The position numbers and the translations under genes were made by a program. Below the pieces are notes generated by a model that saw only the letters and a program-made list of their open reading frames with translations, did not search any database and was not told the DNA's origin. This document shows positions 1 through 10,767 of a stretch of DNA of 64,000 bases, piece by piece. Position 1 is the first letter of the stretch, and the number at the start of each line of letters is the position of its first letter. The stretch spans positions 45,437 through 109,436 of the forward strand of contig CALAUG010000040.1 in the NCBI GenBank assembly GCA_937892155.1, in the 5' to 3' direction. This DNA comes from an uncultured Bacteroidales bacterium (lineage in GTDB: Bacteria > Bacteroidota > Bacteroidia > Bacteroidales > UBA1715).

Positions 1-1
1 G

Positions 2-3000
2 TTCGTGCCAAGTTCTCACAGTGCTGGCGATTACGAAGTGACATATCAGTTCACAAGTGATGCGAACTGTGCGTCGAATGTGGCAACGCTGACGATGAGC
101 GTGTACGCTTTGCCAGAAATAACCATAACTCCAAGTAAGACCGACGTGTGTGCAAGTGGTGAATATAGTGCAGACGTTACGATGACGCCGTCGCTTACGA
201 CAGGAACTTTCGAATATTCCGTCGATAATGGAACAATCGGAACCGATGGAACACTTCCGACTTCAAATGGTGCGGGAACATATACTATTACGTTGATGTA
301 TACCGATGGAAATTCTTGTCAGAAAACGGCTGAAACTATTGTTACAATTCACGAATTGCCTGATGTGAAATTTGCGTCAACAAACCCGACGGAAATCTGT
401 TATAACACGTCTGCAGTTACGTTGGCGGTTGAACCGGCAACAACAACGGCTGCAAACTTCAAGTTTGTCGGTACAAGCGGAGCTTCTTCGGCAGAATTTA
501 ATCCGGCAACGGCTGCCGTCGGACAAAATGCGATAACATACACTTACACCGATGCGTTTGGGTGTCAAAATTCTGCAACACATAATCTTGAGGTTGTTAA
601 AGTGCTTGCTCCGACTGTTGATGCGCCGAATCCTAAAACTGTGACAATTGATGACTTCGGCGTTTTGCTTGATGTGACGACTATGACTGCAACAGCAAAC
701 GTGGCAACAGACGAGTTGATTTGGCAAGATGAAGCACGTACTCAATTGGAAACAGGAAATTCTTACGAAAGCCCCGAAACTACGGAAGGCCAGTATTCAT
801 ATTTTGTAAAGGAATATAGAACCATAAATGGCAAAGCTTGTTACAGCGATAGCACGCTGGCAACATTGGTTCTTTCTAATTGTTCCGCAAAATCGCCAAT
901 TGCCGAAAGTAAGAAATTATGTGTGGGCGACGATGGTGCAATTACGTTGACTGCGACAAATGCAGGTGGTAGCAAGAAGTTGTCGTGGTTCAGCGACAGA
1001 GAATTGACATCCATTCTGCAAGACGATTCCGACACGTATGCAACGACGGTGGCAACAACTTCTGCGGCTGTATTCACATATTATGCTGCCGAATATGACG
1101 CCGATAAAGATTGTTGGTCTGTTCCAACGCCAGTTACGGTTACGGTGAATGATTTGCCACAAGTGTCTATAAATCAGATAGATTACCTTTGCTATGGCGA
1201 TGGAACATACACGGCAACGGGAACGATAAATTCTATCGTTTCTACAGCTGGTACGTGGTCGGTGGTTGGTGACGAAATTACCGTCGATGCTCAGTCTGGC
1301 GTGCTTGACCTGACTTCGGCTGGAAAGATGGATGGAACTTATACGTTGCAATATACGTATGTTGACGATAATAATTGTACGTTCACGGCTTCTGAAGAAT
1401 TTAATGTTGAATATCCAAATCAGCCATCATCGAATGGTTGGCTTGGCATTGTTTCAAAACCGATAGAGGTGGAACTTGCAGCTGACGATAATTCGTTGGA
1501 AGCAAGTTATTCCGAAGTTCGTTGGTATGCGGCAAATTCAAATACGCCAGTTACAGGCAATACGTGGAAAACAGGCGATGATCCTGCAACGGAACATACA
1601 TCTACCTATTATCTGACGCAGGTTGTCAATGGTTGCGAAAGCGAACGTGCAACGACGACCGTGCAGATTGTAAGTTGTCCGTTTGCGAAACCTGACGTTG
1701 TTTCTGCCGTTGCTTGTAAGAACGCAACCAGTTTAGATGATTTAACGGCTTCGTTGCCAACAACGACAACCGTTCCTGCCGACAAATGGATTTGGTACGA
1801 CGCAAATAAAACGGAACTGACTGCGGGAACGGCAAGTACATATACTTCGGGAGTTTCAACGGCGACGGCTGGGGCAACCACATTCTATGTTGGCTATCTT
1901 GCAACGGAACCGACTACGCAAGAACAATGTCCGAGTCCGCTCACCGAGGTTACGGTTACAATTAATGAATTGCCTTCAGTTACGATTACTCCTGTTGATA
2001 ACGCGATTTGTTACGAACTTGGCGATTACCAAATGTCGGCAACGGTGAACGGAACAATGACGACTGCTGGTGATTGGTCGGTTGAAAACAATGCGGCTGT
2101 AGTGTCAAGTTATGGTATCTTCAATTCAAAACAGAATGGTCAGGTTGACGCTTCGTACAACGTTCGTTACACCTACACCGACCAAAATACGAATTGTTCA
2201 AATTATGATGAATTGACTGTCACGGTTGAATATCCAGAAATTCCGTCTGCCAATGATTATGCAGGTTTGACTTCGCAACCAGACCCGGTAATCCTTAGCG
2301 CACAATTCTTGGAGTTGCTTGGAACGGCGAATTGGTATGCTAACGGTGTTGTTGCTTCGAATAGTACACAATGGACAACAGACGATAATCCGTCACAAGC
2401 TCACACGTCAAATTACAATTTGTCACAAACGGTTCAAGGTTGCGAAAGCGAGAAAGTTCCCGTAACGGTAACAATTAATGATTGTCCGTTTATGGCTCCA
2501 GTTGCAACGGGAACGGAGATTTGTCAAGACGGAACAAATTTGTCGGATATTTCGGCTTCGCTACCGTCGTCAACAACCGTTTCTGCTGATTCGTGGATAT
2601 GGTATGATGGCGATAAAAATGAATTGACACGTGGAACTGCAAATTCATTCGCTACAGGCGTTTCAACGGCGACTTCGAAAACATACACGTTCTATGTAAG
2701 TTATTTGGCAACCGATGTATTGTCGCATATTCAGTGCGAAAGTGCGAAAGCAGAGGTTACGGTTGTGGTGAATCCGTTGCCAGAAATTACCTTTGACCAG
2801 TCGAACAAACAACTTGTTTGTTACGATGGAGGCGATGTTGCGTGGAAAACAAGTGTTGACTATCATTCAAACGGTGTTGGTAGTGGATCTTGGGCTGTTG
2901 ACGGAACAGAAAACAATGGCATTACGTCGGCTGGCGTGTTTAATCCAACCGCATTCGGAGAACAAACAGGCACGTATGAAATTTCATACACTTACACCGA

Positions 3001-6000
3001 TGGCAAATCGTGTGTGAACACGGCAAAACAGAATATCAAGGTTCAATTTACTCTAGCACCAGAGGTATCTGATTTTGCAGCACTGACGGAACAAAATAAG
3101 ACAGTTGTTGTTTCTGCAACGCCAATAAGCAATGATGCAGAGATAACTTGGTATGATGCGAATAATGCAAAGAAATCTAATAATACCGTATTTGAAACTG
3201 GTGATAATGGAACAATGGTCACTCATAAATCATATTTTGCTACGCAAACAATCAATACGTGTGAAAGTAAGAAATCGGAAGCAAAAGTTGATATTATTGA
3301 TTGTCCAGTCCCCAAACCGGTGATTGTTTCGCCAGAACCAATTTGTAACTACGATGTTGTTCCGGAATTACAAGCTTCGTTGGGCGATTGGGCAGAACGT
3401 CCAACTGGGTCTGGTTCTATCGTGTTTAATTTCTATGATGAAGAAAATGCAACAACGCCGATTTCAAGTGACTTAGAAGGGACATTTACTCCAAATATAG
3501 ATAAGACAAAGGCGGCTACATATACATTCTGGGTTGCAGAATACGACGAAAATGTTGTTCCTGCTGCGTGCGAGGGAAAACGTGCAAAAGTAACCTTGAA
3601 TGTTGTGAAAACGTCGGAACCAAAGATTTCACTGTCTCTAGATGCTATATGTCAATATGAAGACAATCCAACGTTGAGAGGTATAGGTGAAAATATTCAA
3701 TGGTATGAAAATGAACCGACATATCCAGCAGAAAATCCTGATGGTGATGGTACTTCGTACATTCCGTCTTTCGACCAAGTTGGAAATCATACGGTATGGA
3801 TGACTCAAACTGTGGATGGTTGTTTGTCCGAAGCAGTTTCTGCATCCTATGAAATAAAACCAATACCAAATAAACCACAAACACAAGATGCTTCGGTGTG
3901 CGAAACAAACAATAATGCTGCGGTTCGTGCAACAGCTGACAACGGTGGATTTATTACGTGGTACATGAATATTGACGCAACAGGTATGCTGGTGAAATCT
4001 TCCGATTACAGCCCATCTGTCGCAAATCCAGGAACATATACCTATTATGCAACTCAGACGGTTGATGGTTGTGAAAGTCAAACGGAGATTGCAACATATA
4101 CGATAAAACCATTGCCGAAAGTTCCGGTAATAGAAACAAATTCTGTGTCGTGCGATTACGATACTGAACATATTCTGTCTGTTGCTTCAAAGGAAAATGT
4201 TGAGGTCGTATGGTATTCTTCCATGGATACTACGTCGTTTCTTGCAACGGGAAATGTGTACACACATACTGTAACTTCGTCGGGTATGCAGCGCTATTTT
4301 GCACGTCAACGCGAAAATGGCTGCCTTGGAAATTATGCTATGGCAGCGTTTAACATAGTTGAAAGTCCAGCAAAACCAATGGTGAAAAATGATGTTGTGT
4401 GTTATGCGTCAACAGCAAATCTTTCTAGCGACGGGTTAAAAGATAGTTGGTATTCGGATGAAGAATTAACATCATTGGAAAGTATAGGAAATTCATTACA
4501 AATAGACAATGTTACTGACGATATTGTTTATTATGTCGTTCGTGAACGAAATGGCTGTATGAGCCCAATTGCTGAGGCCGCAATTCATGTTATAGCAGCA
4601 CCAAAAGTTTCTATTCTCGTTGACGAAGAAGAACTTCCTGTTTTGAAGCGTTGTGAATACGATGAGGAAAAAACGTTGGAAACACTTCTTTCTCCTGAAA
4701 TGGGTGAAGACGATTACGTTGAGTGGCATATTTTCCCAGGAAATAAAACAATTCAAACGACTGGCTCTCTTCGTATGTCAGATTATGTAACGCTGTCATC
4801 ACCTAATACCGAAAGTACCAATTACACTGTTCGTGCTCAATATATGGTAAAAAATGCGTCAGCTGATGAATACTGTAAAAGCGATGCTGATACAATAAAG
4901 ATTATCACGAATGCCAAGGCGAGAACGCCTATTGTTTTGTCTAAAGTTATTTGTCAGGGTGAGGAAATAGAACCTTTGTTTGCTTTCGGTTCACCAAATA
5001 TTACGTGGATGAGTATTGATGGTATTTTGCCGCTTATATCGCAGGGTACACGTTATACGTTTGCGACGAAACAGGGTGATATTCCTGTTGGAAGTTACCA
5101 TTTCATAGTTTTTGATGAAAATACAGAAACGGGTTGTCATAGTGATAGTACAACGGTAGAAATGATTCTTGCTCCAGCGGCACAAACAAAAATTTATGGC
5201 GCCGATTCTGTTTGTATTGGTGCAACGGAAGAATATTTCACAACATTTGATTCCCGTAGTACCTATATGTGGTCGGTTACAGGAGGCAATTCAAACTATT
5301 CAAAGGATGCTACGGCTACGTCCGTTCGTTATGTTGATTGGATGAATCAAGGTATTGATACACTTGTGGTCTTTGAGCAAACGTGGGCTGGTTGTCAAGG
5401 TTCCGATACTATGATAGTGAAGATAGCCAATACACCAAAAGCAATGTTTACATGGTCGCTGCCAGGCGAGTCAAATGTCATAGAATTGGTAGACAGTACA
5501 GTTCAGGACTCAATTTGCGATATAACTCCGTCAGGTGAGCGAATTGCAGAGGAAGTTCCGTATACTCTCTATTGGAATTATGGTCATCAGGGTGAATTAG
5601 AAGATGTCGTTGATTTGGAAGTTCCGTACGAAAAGAGACGATTCCCAATTCGAGAGGATAGTTATGTTTATGGATATAATTGCCCTATTTTGACGGTAGA
5701 AAACTCGTATGGTTGTAAAGATGTTTACAATGAGTGTATTTTTATAAATATTACATCTGGGTTGTTTGTCCCAACGGCGTTTGCACCGACAAATCCAGCA
5801 CACGATGTCCGTTATTTCCAACCGAAGGGGTATAATCTTAAAACGTGTGAAGTTTCTGTATATGATAAATGGGGCAATTTGTTGTGGTTCTCAAATGAAG
5901 TGGAGGATGGCATGTTCGTCGGTCGTTGGGATGGAACATACGATGGGAAAAAATTGGCATCTGATACCTATATTTGGAAAATTGAAGCAACGTTTATGGA

Positions 6001-6076
6001 CGGACAAATTTGGGAAGGTTACCCGTTGAAAAATGGTAAAAAAACAAAATATGGTAATGTAGTTTTGATTCGTTAA
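2..6076 (+). CDS. Giant secreted repeat protein with T9SS type B (CHU_C) sorting domain, 5' partial
   Basis: The reading frame is open to the left edge of the window, so the true start and signal peptide lie outside; at least 2,024 residues are visible. The body is a string of Ig-like/PKD-like beta domains with regularly placed Cys and repeated phrases such as YTYTD and GCES. From about residue 1,925 to the end there is a gliding-motility-associated C-terminal domain (CHU_C): VPTAFAPTN, then VYDKWGNLLW, GRWDGTYDGK, and a YGNVVLIR end. In this family that domain is the type B signal for export through the type IX secretion system and attachment to the cell surface. The protein is therefore probably a surface adhesin or matrix protein; its ligand cannot be told. 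Porins and motor-associated lipoproteins of the T9SS (porP, gldJ, porW) lie 12-24 kb downstream, which fits. Confidence 0.88.
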   Translation, partial: FVPSSHSAGDYEVTYQFTSDANCASNVATLTMSVYALPEITITPSKTDVCASGEYSADVTMTPSLTTGTFEYSVDNGTIGTDGTLPTSNGAGTYTITLMYTDGNSCQKTAETIVTIHELPDVKFASTNPTEICYNTSAVTLAVEPATTTAANFKFVGTSGASSAEFNPATAAVGQNAITYTYTDAFGCQNSATHNLEVVKVLAPTVDAPNPKTVTIDDFGVLLDVTTMTATANVATDELIWQDEARTQLETGNSYESPETTEGQYSYFVKEYRTINGKACYSDSTLATLVLSNCSAKSPIAESKKLCVGDDGAITLTATNAGGSKKLSWFSDRELTSILQDDSDTYATTVATTSAAVFTYYAAEYDADKDCWSVPTPVTVTVNDLPQVSINQIDYLCYGDGTYTATGTINSIVSTAGTWSVVGDEITVDAQSGVLDLTSAGKMDGTYTLQYTYVDDNNCTFTASEEFNVEYPNQPSSNGWLGIVSKPIEVELAADDNSLEASYSEVRWYAANSNTPVTGNTWKTGDDPATEHTSTYYLTQVVNGCESERATTTVQIVSCPFAKPDVVSAVACKNATSLDDLTASLPTTTTVPADKWIWYDANKTELTAGTASTYTSGVSTATAGATTFYVGYLATEPTTQEQCPSPLTEVTVTINELPSVTITPVDNAICYELGDYQMSATVNGTMTTAGDWSVENNAAVVSSYGIFNSKQNGQVDASYNVRYTYTDQNTNCSNYDELTVTVEYPEIPSANDYAGLTSQPDPVILSAQFLELLGTANWYANGVVASNSTQWTTDDNPSQAHTSNYNLSQTVQGCESEKVPVTVTINDCPFMAPVATGTEICQDGTNLSDISASLPSSTTVSADSWIWYDGDKNELTRGTANSFATGVSTATSKTYTFYVSYLATDVLSHIQCESAKAEVTVVVNPLPEITFDQSNKQLVCYDGGDVAWKTSVDYHSNGVGSGSWAVDGTENNGITSAGVFNPTAFGEQTGTYEISYTYTDGKSCVNTAKQNIKVQFTLAPEVSDFAALTEQNKTVVVSATPISNDAEITWYDANNAKKSNNTVFETGDNGTMVTHKSYFATQTINTCESKKSEAKVDIIDCPVPKPVIVSPEPICNYDVVPELQASLGDWAERPTGSGSIVFNFYDEENATTPISSDLEGTFTPNIDKTKAATYTFWVAEYDENVVPAACEGKRAKVTLNVVKTSEPKISLSLDAICQYEDNPTLRGIGENIQWYENEPTYPAENPDGDGTSYIPSFDQVGNHTVWMTQTVDGCLSEAVSASYEIKPIPNKPQTQDASVCETNNNAAVRATADNGGFITWYMNIDATGMLVKSSDYSPSVANPGTYTYYATQTVDGCESQTEIATYTIKPLPKVPVIETNSVSCDYDTEHILSVASKENVEVVWYSSMDTTSFLATGNVYTHTVTSSGMQRYFARQRENGCLGNYAMAAFNIVESPAKPMVKNDVVCYASTANLSSDGLKDSWYSDEELTSLESIGNSLQIDNVTDDIVYYVVRERNGCMSPIAEAAIHVIAAPKVSILVDEEELPVLKRCEYDEEKTLETLLSPEMGEDDYVEWHIFPGNKTIQTTGSLRMSDYVTLSSPNTESTNYTVRAQYMVKNASADEYCKSDADTIKIITNAKARTPIVLSKVICQGEEIEPLFAFGSPNITWMSIDGILPLISQGTRYTFATKQGDIPVGSYHFIVFDENTETGCHSDSTTVEMILAPAAQTKIYGADSVCIGATEEYFTTFDSRSTYMWSVTGGNSNYSKDATATSVRYVDWMNQGIDTLVVFEQTWAGCQGSDTMIVKIANTPKAMFTWSLPGESNVIELVDSTVQDSICDITPSGERIAEEVPYTLYWNYGHQGELEDVVDLEVPYEKRRFPIREDSYVYGYNCPILTVENSYGCKDVYNECIFINITSGLFVPTAFAPTNPAHDVRYFQPKGYNLKTCEVSVYDKWGNLLWFSNEVEDGMFVGRWDGTYDGKKLASDTYIWKIEATFMDGQIWEGYPLKNGKKTKYGNVVLIR
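881..3301 (+). repeat. Three consecutive ~265-273-residue supra-domain repeats inside the giant T9SS protein
   Basis: Units begin at a Cys-containing segment at 881, 1676, 2483 and 3302; the second to fourth start with CPF or CPV followed by KP or AP. The periods are therefore 795, 807 and 819 bases, all multiples of three. Each unit carries the same order of landmarks: a Cys-start, a W-x-WYD or LSWFSD strand, a TFYV or TYYA strand, a VTVTVN/VTVTIN linker with LP, a YTYTD or YTYVD strand, a VEYP linker and a GCES end. The fourth unit diverges and gives way to shorter ~75-85-residue Ig-like modules ending in VDGCLSE, VDGCESQ and similar. Confidence 0.7.
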
Positions 6077-6092
6077 TACTAATTATAACAAT

Positions 6093-8891
6093 ATGAAAAA
6101 GTTTTATTCTTTTTGCTTGATAGTTTTGCTAGGAAGTTTGGCCGCTTGTTCTGGACCAAAAGTAACTGATATTCAGAATGGTGTTCAAATCAAAACTGAT
6201 TCTGCGCTTGTTCAGGTACAATTCTACAAAGACAATATTGTCCGCGTGATGAAAACACCTAATTCTTTGGAAAAGAATAGTTTGATGGTCATTGTAGATT
6301 CTTTGCCACAAGTTGATTTTAAAGTTTCATCTTCTAAAAAAATCGTAACGCTTGAAAGCAAAGAACTTACAGTTGAAATTTGCACAAAAACTGGTGCCAT
6401 TACATATATCCAAAAAGGAAATCAGATTCTCAAAGAAAAAGATTTTCCTTCGTTCAAAACGTACGAATCGGCAAACGAAAAGGCTTACAGCGTAGCACAG
6501 ACATTTGATTTAACTGCAGATGAAGCAATTTACGGATTGGGACAACACCAAAATGGTTTAATGAACTATCGCAACAGCGAAGTCAAATTAGTACAAACCA
6601 ATACAGACGCTGTAATTCCTTTCCTTTGGTCAACAAACGGCTATGGAATTTTGTGGGATAATTATTCCAAAACTATTCTCACCGACAACGAAAATGGTTG
6701 CACAATTTGGTCGGATGTGGCCGACAATCTTGATTACTACGTGATTGTTGACGAACAAGCCGACAACGTGATTTCCGGCTATCGATATTTGACGGGAAAA
6801 GCACCAATGTTCGGCAAATGGGCCTATGGATATTGGCAATGCAAGGAACATTACCACACTCAAGAAGAACTGTTGAACGTCGCTCGAAAATATCGTCAGT
6901 TGGGCTATCCTTGCGACGTAATAATTCAAGACTGGAATTATTGGGGAACTATGGCAGATTGGGGCGGAATGTACTACGACACAACTCGTTACCCCGACGC
7001 AAAAGCGTTAAACGATGAACTTCACGAAAAACATTTTCATTCCATGATTTCGGTATGGCCGGCGATTGGCCCGAATGCACCAATGTACAAAGACTTTGAA
7101 TCAAAAGGATATTTGTTCAACAAAATCGGTTGGGCTGGTTTCAAATATTTTGATGCTTATAATCCCGAGGCCGTGAAATTATATTACAAATATTTGAAAG
7201 AAGGTATTGCAAGCTCTGGATGGGACGGTTGGTGGTTCGATTCCACGGAACCAGATATTACCAATGCGTTGACAAAAGAATCAACCGAATACGATTTGAA
7301 AACAACTGGCAAAAACTATTTAGGTTCGTTCGATAGATACATGAATTCGTTTTCGTTGGTTGAATTAACGAAACTTCACGACATGATGAAAGCTGATGCA
7401 CTACAATCGGAACAACCACAGCGTCAATATATTCTTACCCGCTCTACCTACGCGGGACAACAACGTGCTGCCGCTGTTACATGGAGTGGTGATATTGGCG
7501 CCGCTTGGGATATTTACCAAAATCAAATCACGGCTGGTTTGAACCACTGTATGTCCGGCGTTCCATATTGGACATTCGATGTTGGTGCTTTTGTACTTTG
7601 TTCATACGAAGGTGTTTTCAGTAACGACAAGAAAGATCCTGCTTATCAGGAATTGTACACCCGAATGTTCCAATTCTGCTCTTTCTGCCCGATTTTCCGT
7701 TCTCACGGTTCCGAAACGCCACGCGAAATTTGGGAATTTGGAGAATTTACGCCAACTCTGGTGAAATTCGACCAATTGCGCTATCGCTTGTTGCCTTACA
7801 TTTATACGCAAGCATGGAAAGTATATAACAACGACTACACTATTATGCGTGGTTTGGCAATGGATTTTCCAAAAGATAAAAACGTCTATAATATTAAAGA
7901 CGAATATATGTTCGGTCCGTCAATTTTGGTAGCACCAGTTACCGAACAACAAAAATACCGCGCTCCACAACGCAGTGTTGAAGTTCCAACATCCGCATTT
8001 ACGACAAAGGACGGAAAACCTGGTTTGCACGCACAATTCTACAAAGACAACAAATACCAAAATTTAGCGTGCGATACAATTGTTGAGAAAATCAATGTTC
8101 ACTGGTATTGCGAACGTCCGTATTACGCAACGGATTCAATGTTTGCAATTCGCTATGATGGTTATTTGACAGTTCCAGAATCAGGGAAATATCGTTTCCA
8201 TATCAAAAACTTCGATGCAAAACGTATGTATATCAATGGAAAAGAAGTTAAGCAAACCGAAGGTGGAACCGAAAAATATACGGAATACGTAACATTGGAA
8301 GCAGGGACAAAATACGATTTCTTACTGGAAACGGAAAATTCTTCTTCGGGTGCAGCACGAACAATTTTATGTTGGAAAACACCTTCAATGTTAGCCGAAG
8401 ATGCCACTCCATTACGTGCGGAAGAAATCCACAAAACACGTCCTGTTTATTTACCTTCGGGTTGCGATTGGTTTGATTTCTGGACAAAGAAAAAATTCAA
8501 CGGCGGACAAACTATTCAGGCTAATGCAGAAATTGAAACGATGCCTTTGTTCGTACGTGCAGGCTCAATCATTCCTATGGCAAAAGTGAAACAATATGCT
8601 ACGGAATGTGCCGACGAAGAACTAGAAATCCGCATATATGCCGGTGCTGATGGCTCGTTTACATTGTATGAAGATGAAAACGACAACTACAATTACGAAA
8701 AAGGAATTTTTGCAACAATTGATTTTTCATGGAATGAAGCAGCCAAAACACTTACGATAAGCGACAGAAAAGGCAAATTTCCAGGAATGTTACAACAACG
8801 AATTTTCAACATTGTACTCATTTCCGATTCAGTAGAAGATGTTGCAAAATCAGTAAATTATTCAGGAAACATGGTCGAAGTTCGATATTAA
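6093..8891 (+). CDS. Glycoside hydrolase family 31 alpha-glycosidase lipoprotein with PA14 domain
   Basis: 932 residues. The N-terminus is a lipoprotein signal ending LGSLAACS, so the enzyme should be anchored in the outer membrane or periplasm. The middle is a GH31 TIM barrel: VIIQDWNYWG, then GWWFDSTEPD with the predicted nucleophile Asp383, and TWSGDIGAAWD with the predicted acid/base Asp467. A PA14 domain lies at about residues 642-760 (GLHAQFYKDNKYQNL to ILCWKTP) inside the C-terminal part, followed by the usual GH31 beta-domain ending in LYEDENDNYNYEKG. GH31 enzymes of this architecture in Bacteroidota act on alpha-xylosides or alpha-glucosides; the substrate is not decidable here. It starts 16 bases after the CHU_C protein and may be co-transcribed. 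No SusC/SusD pair is nearby. Confidence 0.9.
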   Translation: MKKFYSFCLIVLLGSLAACSGPKVTDIQNGVQIKTDSALVQVQFYKDNIVRVMKTPNSLEKNSLMVIVDSLPQVDFKVSSSKKIVTLESKELTVEICTKTGAITYIQKGNQILKEKDFPSFKTYESANEKAYSVAQTFDLTADEAIYGLGQHQNGLMNYRNSEVKLVQTNTDAVIPFLWSTNGYGILWDNYSKTILTDNENGCTIWSDVADNLDYYVIVDEQADNVISGYRYLTGKAPMFGKWAYGYWQCKEHYHTQEELLNVARKYRQLGYPCDVIIQDWNYWGTMADWGGMYYDTTRYPDAKALNDELHEKHFHSMISVWPAIGPNAPMYKDFESKGYLFNKIGWAGFKYFDAYNPEAVKLYYKYLKEGIASSGWDGWWFDSTEPDITNALTKESTEYDLKTTGKNYLGSFDRYMNSFSLVELTKLHDMMKADALQSEQPQRQYILTRSTYAGQQRAAAVTWSGDIGAAWDIYQNQITAGLNHCMSGVPYWTFDVGAFVLCSYEGVFSNDKKDPAYQELYTRMFQFCSFCPIFRSHGSETPREIWEFGEFTPTLVKFDQLRYRLLPYIYTQAWKVYNNDYTIMRGLAMDFPKDKNVYNIKDEYMFGPSILVAPVTEQQKYRAPQRSVEVPTSAFTTKDGKPGLHAQFYKDNKYQNLACDTIVEKINVHWYCERPYYATDSMFAIRYDGYLTVPESGKYRFHIKNFDAKRMYINGKEVKQTEGGTEKYTEYVTLEAGTKYDFLLETENSSSGAARTILCWKTPSMLAEDATPLRAEEIHKTRPVYLPSGCDWFDFWTKKKFNGGQTIQANAEIETMPLFVRAGSIIPMAKVKQYATECADEELEIRIYAGADGSFTLYEDENDNYNYEKGIFATIDFSWNEAAKTLTISDRKGKFPGMLQQRIFNIVLISDSVEDVAKSVNYSGNMVEVRY

Positions 8892-8945
8892 TGGATTTAC
8901 AAAAACAAAACTGTTTCTGGTTTTTCGTCCAACAACGCTTTTTTA

Positions 8946-8953
8946 TACATTTG
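8946..8953 (+). promoter_or_regulatory. Candidate Bacteroidota -7 box for argS
   Basis: TACATTTG fits the Bacteroidota sigma-ABfr -7 consensus TAnnTTTG and lies 16 bases before the argS start. No convincing -33 TTTG was seen at the expected distance, so this is a partial match. Confidence 0.4.
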
Positions 8954-8969
8954 CACAAATTTTTACGAA

Positions 8970-10766
8970 ATGACATTAGAAAATTTAATCGAACAAGAAA
9001 TTATTAACGCTGTACGCGATTTGTACGGTGAAACAATTGATGCGAAAAACGTTCAGATTCAAGATACAAAGAAGGAAATTGCGGGAGACAAGACTGTCGT
9101 GATTTTCCCGTTGCTTCGTTTTTCTAAGAAAAATCCAGAGGCAACAGCCGCAGATTTAGGAGAATATGTGGTTTCCCACATCGATGCAATCGATTCATAT
9201 TCAGTTGTGAAAGGTTTCTTGAATTTGAATATTTCTATAAAATATTGGTTGAATTTCTTGCAAGATGCATTGAACCAAGGCGCAAATTATGGTAGAAAGC
9301 CAATAACAGCTGATTCGCCAACAGTCATGGTTGAATTTTCTTCGCCAAATACCAATAAACCATTGCATTTAGGACATATCCGTAACAATTTGTTGGGCTA
9401 TTCTATTTCGCAAATTTTGGCTGCGGATGGTAATAAAGTTATCAAAGCGAATTTGGTGAACGATAGGGGTATTCATATCTGTAAGTCGATGATTGCGTGG
9501 AAGTTGTTCGGTAATGGCGAAACTCCGCAGTCAACTGGTTTAAAGGGCGATCATTTGGTGGGAAATTATTATGTTCGTTTCGACCAAGAATATAAAAAGC
9601 AGATAGCAGAATTGATGGCTCAAGGCAAAACGGAGGATGAAGCGAAAGCAGAAGCTCCGATTTTGTTGCAGGCACGTGAAATGCTTGTGAAATGGGAACA
9701 AGGCGACGAAGAAGTTCGTTCGTTGTGGAAGACGATGAATGGTTGGGTTTACGAGGGTTTTGATGCTACATACAAACGTATGGGTGTTTCGTTTGACCAT
9801 GTTTATTACGAATCACAAACATATTTGTTGGGTAAAAAAGTCGTGATGGACGGTTTGCAACGCGGCATTTTGTTCCAAAAAGAAGATAATTCGGTTTGGG
9901 CTGATTTAACAGGTGACGGTCTTGATCAAAAGTTGTTGCTGCGTCCTGATGGAACGTCGGTTTACATGACGCAGGATATTGGCACCGCAATCGAACGTTT
10001 CCGCGAATATGGCGAAATGGGTGAGCTGATTTATGTTGTTGGTAATGAGCAAAATTACCACTTCCAGGTTTTGAGTTTGATTCTCCAAAAATTAGGATAT
10101 GATTGGGCAAAACGTATTTACCACATGTCGTATGGAATGGTTGAATTGCCAGAAGGAAAAATGAAATCCCGTGAGGGAACAGTTGTCGATGCTGACGATT
10201 TGATGGAAGCTATGGTGAATGACGCCAAGGCAATTTCCGACGAACTTGGTAAATTGAACGGATTGTCGGCTGAAGAAGCTGCGGAAGTTCACGAAATTAT
10301 CGCACAAGGTGCTTTGAAATATTTCATCTTGAAAGTTGAACCACGTAAGACAATGTTATTCAATCCAAAAGAATCTATCGATTTCAATGGAAATACAGGA
10401 CCGTTCATTCAATATACACACGCAAGAATTTGTTCGGTGTTGAGAAAAGCTGCGGAACAAGGCATTGCTGTAAAGACTGAATTTGCAGTTACAGAATGCA
10501 ACGATAAGGAAAAAGAATTGATAAAAATGATTTCCCGTTATGGTTCAATTATTGAATTGGCTGCAAAAGACCATGCTCCGTCGTACATAGCAAACTACGC
10601 ATACGATTTGGTTAAATTGTACAATCAATTCTATCATGATTATTCAATTTTGAACGAGGAAAGTCAAGCAATAAAGGAATTTCGTCTTGCACTATCTAAG
10701 GAAGTAGCGACAATAGTTGCCTCAGGAATGGGACTGCTCGGAATTCGCGTTCCAGAAAGAATGTAA
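8970..10766 (+). CDS. argS: Arginyl-tRNA synthetase
   Basis: 598 residues, normal length for ArgRS. It charges tRNA-Arg with arginine in the cytoplasm (class I synthetase). The N-terminal Add-1 domain is followed by the class I signature in SSPNTNKPLHLGHIRNN (HIGH motif as HLGH, near residue 132), a KMSKS-equivalent in GKMKSREGT (near residue 398), and the C-terminal DALR anticodon-binding domain from about residue 480 ending GIRVPERM. It stands alone on the plus strand, convergent with trmD, whose stop codon is one base away. Confidence 0.97.
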   Translation: MTLENLIEQEIINAVRDLYGETIDAKNVQIQDTKKEIAGDKTVVIFPLLRFSKKNPEATAADLGEYVVSHIDAIDSYSVVKGFLNLNISIKYWLNFLQDALNQGANYGRKPITADSPTVMVEFSSPNTNKPLHLGHIRNNLLGYSISQILAADGNKVIKANLVNDRGIHICKSMIAWKLFGNGETPQSTGLKGDHLVGNYYVRFDQEYKKQIAELMAQGKTEDEAKAEAPILLQAREMLVKWEQGDEEVRSLWKTMNGWVYEGFDATYKRMGVSFDHVYYESQTYLLGKKVVMDGLQRGILFQKEDNSVWADLTGDGLDQKLLLRPDGTSVYMTQDIGTAIERFREYGEMGELIYVVGNEQNYHFQVLSLILQKLGYDWAKRIYHMSYGMVELPEGKMKSREGTVVDADDLMEAMVNDAKAISDELGKLNGLSAEEAAEVHEIIAQGALKYFILKVEPRKTMLFNPKESIDFNGNTGPFIQYTHARICSVLRKAAEQGIAVKTEFAVTECNDKEKELIKMISRYGSIIELAAKDHAPSYIANYAYDLVKLYNQFYHDYSILNEESQAIKEFRLALSKEVATIVASGMGLLGIRVPERM

Positions 10767-10767
10767 T

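Noticed and set aside
3638..4171. Long minus-strand frames inside the giant repeat protein
   Set aside because: They are mirror frames of a repeated, Cys-rich coding sequence with no binding site or export signal.
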